Part shown: piece by piece, positions 62,516 through 64,000 of the stretch
Layout of the letters: each line of letters starts with the position of its first letter
Position numbering within the stretch: the stretch's first letter is position 1
Assembly (NCBI RefSeq): GCF_003344885.1
Contig: NZ_CP031155.1
Location: 620,001-684,000 of the forward strand
Length of the DNA: 64,000 nt
Reading direction: 5' to 3'
Origin: Altererythrobacter sp. ZODW24
GTDB lineage: Bacteria > Pseudomonadota > Alphaproteobacteria > Sphingomonadales > Sphingomonadaceae
The notes under the pieces: generated by a model
Seen by the model: the letters and a program-made list of their open reading frames with translations, nothing else
Database searches by the model: none
Told to the model about the DNA's origin: nothing
Translations under genes and position numbers: made by a program

Positions 62516-64000
62516 TGCGTTATCGCTTGGGCGTCGATGTTGGCGGCACATTTACCGACCTACTATTGTTCGACAATGAAACTGGCGGATTCTGGAGGCA
62601 CAAAACGCCTAGCACCCCGCATGACAGCTCCGAAGGCATTCTGACCGGGGTCAGCGAAATCACCGCTCAGGCCGGTGTCGATGCGAGCGATATTGGTTAC
62701 TTCCTTCACGGCACCACGGTCGCCACAAACGCAGTGCTCGAAGGAAAAGGCGCCCGCGTCGGCCTGATCACGACGGAAGGCTATCGCCACGTTTTGCAAA
62801 TCGCGCGTAGCTTCGTACCGGGCGGCCTAGCCGCTTGGATAATCTGGCCCAAACCCCAACCGCTGGCCGCCCTTGAAGATACGTTAGAAGCTGCGGGACG
62901 CATGGACGCAGATGGAAACGAAGTCCGCCCGCTCGACGAAGCTGGCATTCGCGAGACCATCACCAAGCTGAAAGACAAGGGCGTTGAAGCGCTGACCGTC
63001 AGCCTGATGAACGCTTATGTAAACGGTGCGCATGAAAAGCGTATTGGCGAAATTGCGGCTGAGATCATGCCCGATATTCCGATTTCGCTCAGCCACGAAG
63101 TGCTACCTGAAATGCAGGAATATGAGCGCACTCTCTCAACCGTCGCCAACGCTGCTGTTCGACCGGTTGTAGGCAAATACATCTCGAAGTTGCGCGAAGG
63201 CCTCAAAGACGCTGGCCTAACCGGCAAGCTCTCATTGCTTCGGTCCGATGGCGGTCTGATGAGCGCCGAAAAGGCCGAGGAGCATCCGGTTAACATCCTG
63301 ATGTCCGGCCCGGCAGGCGGTGTGACCGGTGCGCTGTGGGTCGCCAAAAATGCGGGCTTCAACAACATCCTGACACTCGACGTTGGTGGCACATCCACTG
63401 ACGTAGCCCTGATCGAGAACCTCGAACCGCGCCGTGAACGCACGACCGAGGTCGGCCACTTGTCCGTCCGCGCGTCGGCGCTCGACGTGAAGACTGTTGG
63501 CGCGGGCGGCGGCTCCATTGCTTACGTTCCCGAACTGACCGGCGCGCTGCGTGTCGGTCCGCAATCGGCAGGCGCTGTTCCTGGCCCCGTCGCATATGGC
63601 AAAGGAGGCGAAGAACCGACGGTAACCGACGCCAATGTTGTGCTCGGATATTTGCCTGAAGATCTGCTAGGTGGTTCGTTCAAACTCGACCGCGCTGGCG
63701 CTGAAAAGTCAGTCCAGAAAGTCGCTGACGCGCTGAACATCGGTCTGATGGAAGCAGCACGCGGAATCATCGACATCGTGAACGAAAATATGTTCGGCGC
63801 ACTGCGGATGATTTCTGTGCAGCAAGGTTATGACCCCCGCCACTTCGCGCTCATGGGCTTTGGCGGCGCGGGTCCGCTGCATGTGAATGCGGTTGCCCGG
63901 CTGATGGATAGCTGGCCCGCGATCTCCCCAGTTTCACCCGGAGTGCTCTGCGCGCTTGGCGATGCGACCACGCGGATGCGGACCGAGACTGCACGTAGCT
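62515..64000 (+). CDS. Hydantoinase A/oxoprolinase family protein, N-terminal part
   Basis: The frame runs from ATG 62515 (overlapping the previous stop as TGATG) to the window end, giving 495 residues of a protein that continues outside. It begins MRYRLGVDVGGTFTDLLLFD, the ATPase motif of the HyuA/OplA family, followed by FLHGTTVATNAVLEGKGARV, ILMSGPAGGVTGA and LTLDVGGTSTDVALI. Such proteins hydrolyse hydantoins or 5-oxoproline, or carboxylate ketones, using ATP and a HyuB partner, presumably encoded next. Substrate here unknown. Confidence 0.92.
   Translation, partial: MRYRLGVDVGGTFTDLLLFDNETGGFWRHKTPSTPHDSSEGILTGVSEITAQAGVDASDIGYFLHGTTVATNAVLEGKGARVGLITTEGYRHVLQIARSFVPGGLAAWIIWPKPQPLAALEDTLEAAGRMDADGNEVRPLDEAGIRETITKLKDKGVEALTVSLMNAYVNGAHEKRIGEIAAEIMPDIPISLSHEVLPEMQEYERTLSTVANAAVRPVVGKYISKLREGLKDAGLTGKLSLLRSDGGLMSAEKAEEHPVNILMSGPAGGVTGALWVAKNAGFNNILTLDVGGTSTDVALIENLEPRRERTTEVGHLSVRASALDVKTVGAGGGSIAYVPELTGALRVGPQSAGAVPGPVAYGKGGEEPTVTDANVVLGYLPEDLLGGSFKLDRAGAEKSVQKVADALNIGLMEAARGIIDIVNENMFGALRMISVQQGYDPRHFALMGFGGAGPLHVNAVARLMDSWPAISPVSPGVLCALGDATTRMRTETARS

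Noticed and set aside
1-64000. CRISPR arrays, insertion sequences, prophage genes, integrases, rRNA genes
   Set aside because: No regularly spaced repeats, transposase or integrase motifs, terminal inverted repeats of mobile elements or rRNA segments were seen.

Overview
The window looks like a chromosomal segment of an alphaproteobacterium of the order Sphingomonadales, most likely Erythrobacteraceae. The evidence is the combination of an HPr kinase/RapZ/EIIA/HPr regulatory cascade, two large TonB-dependent receptors, alphaproteobacterial BolA, J-domain and CobS proteins, a K+-independent proton-pumping pyrophosphatase, and moderately high G+C with GTG/TTG starts and many 4-bp ATGA gene overlaps. 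I see no insertion sequence, prophage, CRISPR array or rRNA. One tRNA (Phe, GAA) is present. Both window edges cut genes: hprK on the left and a hydantoinase A-like gene on the right.

Layout. 1-2.9 kb: hprK (partial)-rapZ-EIIA(man)-ptsH and a SpoU rRNA methyltransferase. 2.9-8 kb: housekeeping genes (SH3 protein-rmuC, def, recR, fmt-truA). 8-20 kb: a secreted M28 peptidase, an alcohol-dehydrogenase-like protein, a membrane GGDEF-EAL protein, cobS, an MpaB/DUF2236 protein, DUF1428, GST, a J-domain protein and a bolA-pirin-SDR-hydrolase operon. 20-29 kb: a DUF2332 protein, hisG-hisD-nusB, a secreted HEAGH protein behind a BlaI/MecI-type palindrome, thiL, a desaturase and hppA. 29-34 kb: a GNAT/FemAB-like and JmjC-like pair, tesB, two tandem double-glycine leader peptides and a universal stress protein behind an FNR-type box. 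34-45 kb: an SdrD-B surface protein, uvrC, a wax-ester synthase/DGAT with a histone-like tail plus hydrolase, TonB receptor 1, infA, maf-RNase E/G-yacG and tRNA-Phe.

45-58 kb is a sugar locus: a GH5 lipoprotein, galT-galK, a TauD/TfdA-type dioxygenase, and on the other strand a tightly overlapped operon GH36 alpha-galactosidase-GH42 beta-galactosidase-GH31-aldo/keto reductase, with a divergent SSS symporter. The GH31 enzyme carries the residue pattern I recall for sulfoquinovosidases. Together these enzymes match the head-groups of thylakoid lipids (DGDG, MGDG, SQDG), so I propose a photosynthetic-membrane glycolipid head-group locus. The adjacent dioxygenase and reductase could form an oxygenolytic desulfonation route. 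58-64 kb is a separate module: TonB receptor 2 divergent from gntR-HMG-CoA lyase-hydantoinase A, with a TTGTATACAA operator between them.

The two most interesting candidates are the tandem bacteriocin-like peptides at 32.2-33.05 kb and the glycolipid/sulfoquinovose locus at 45-58 kb. All family assignments are from reading motifs; no database search was possible.
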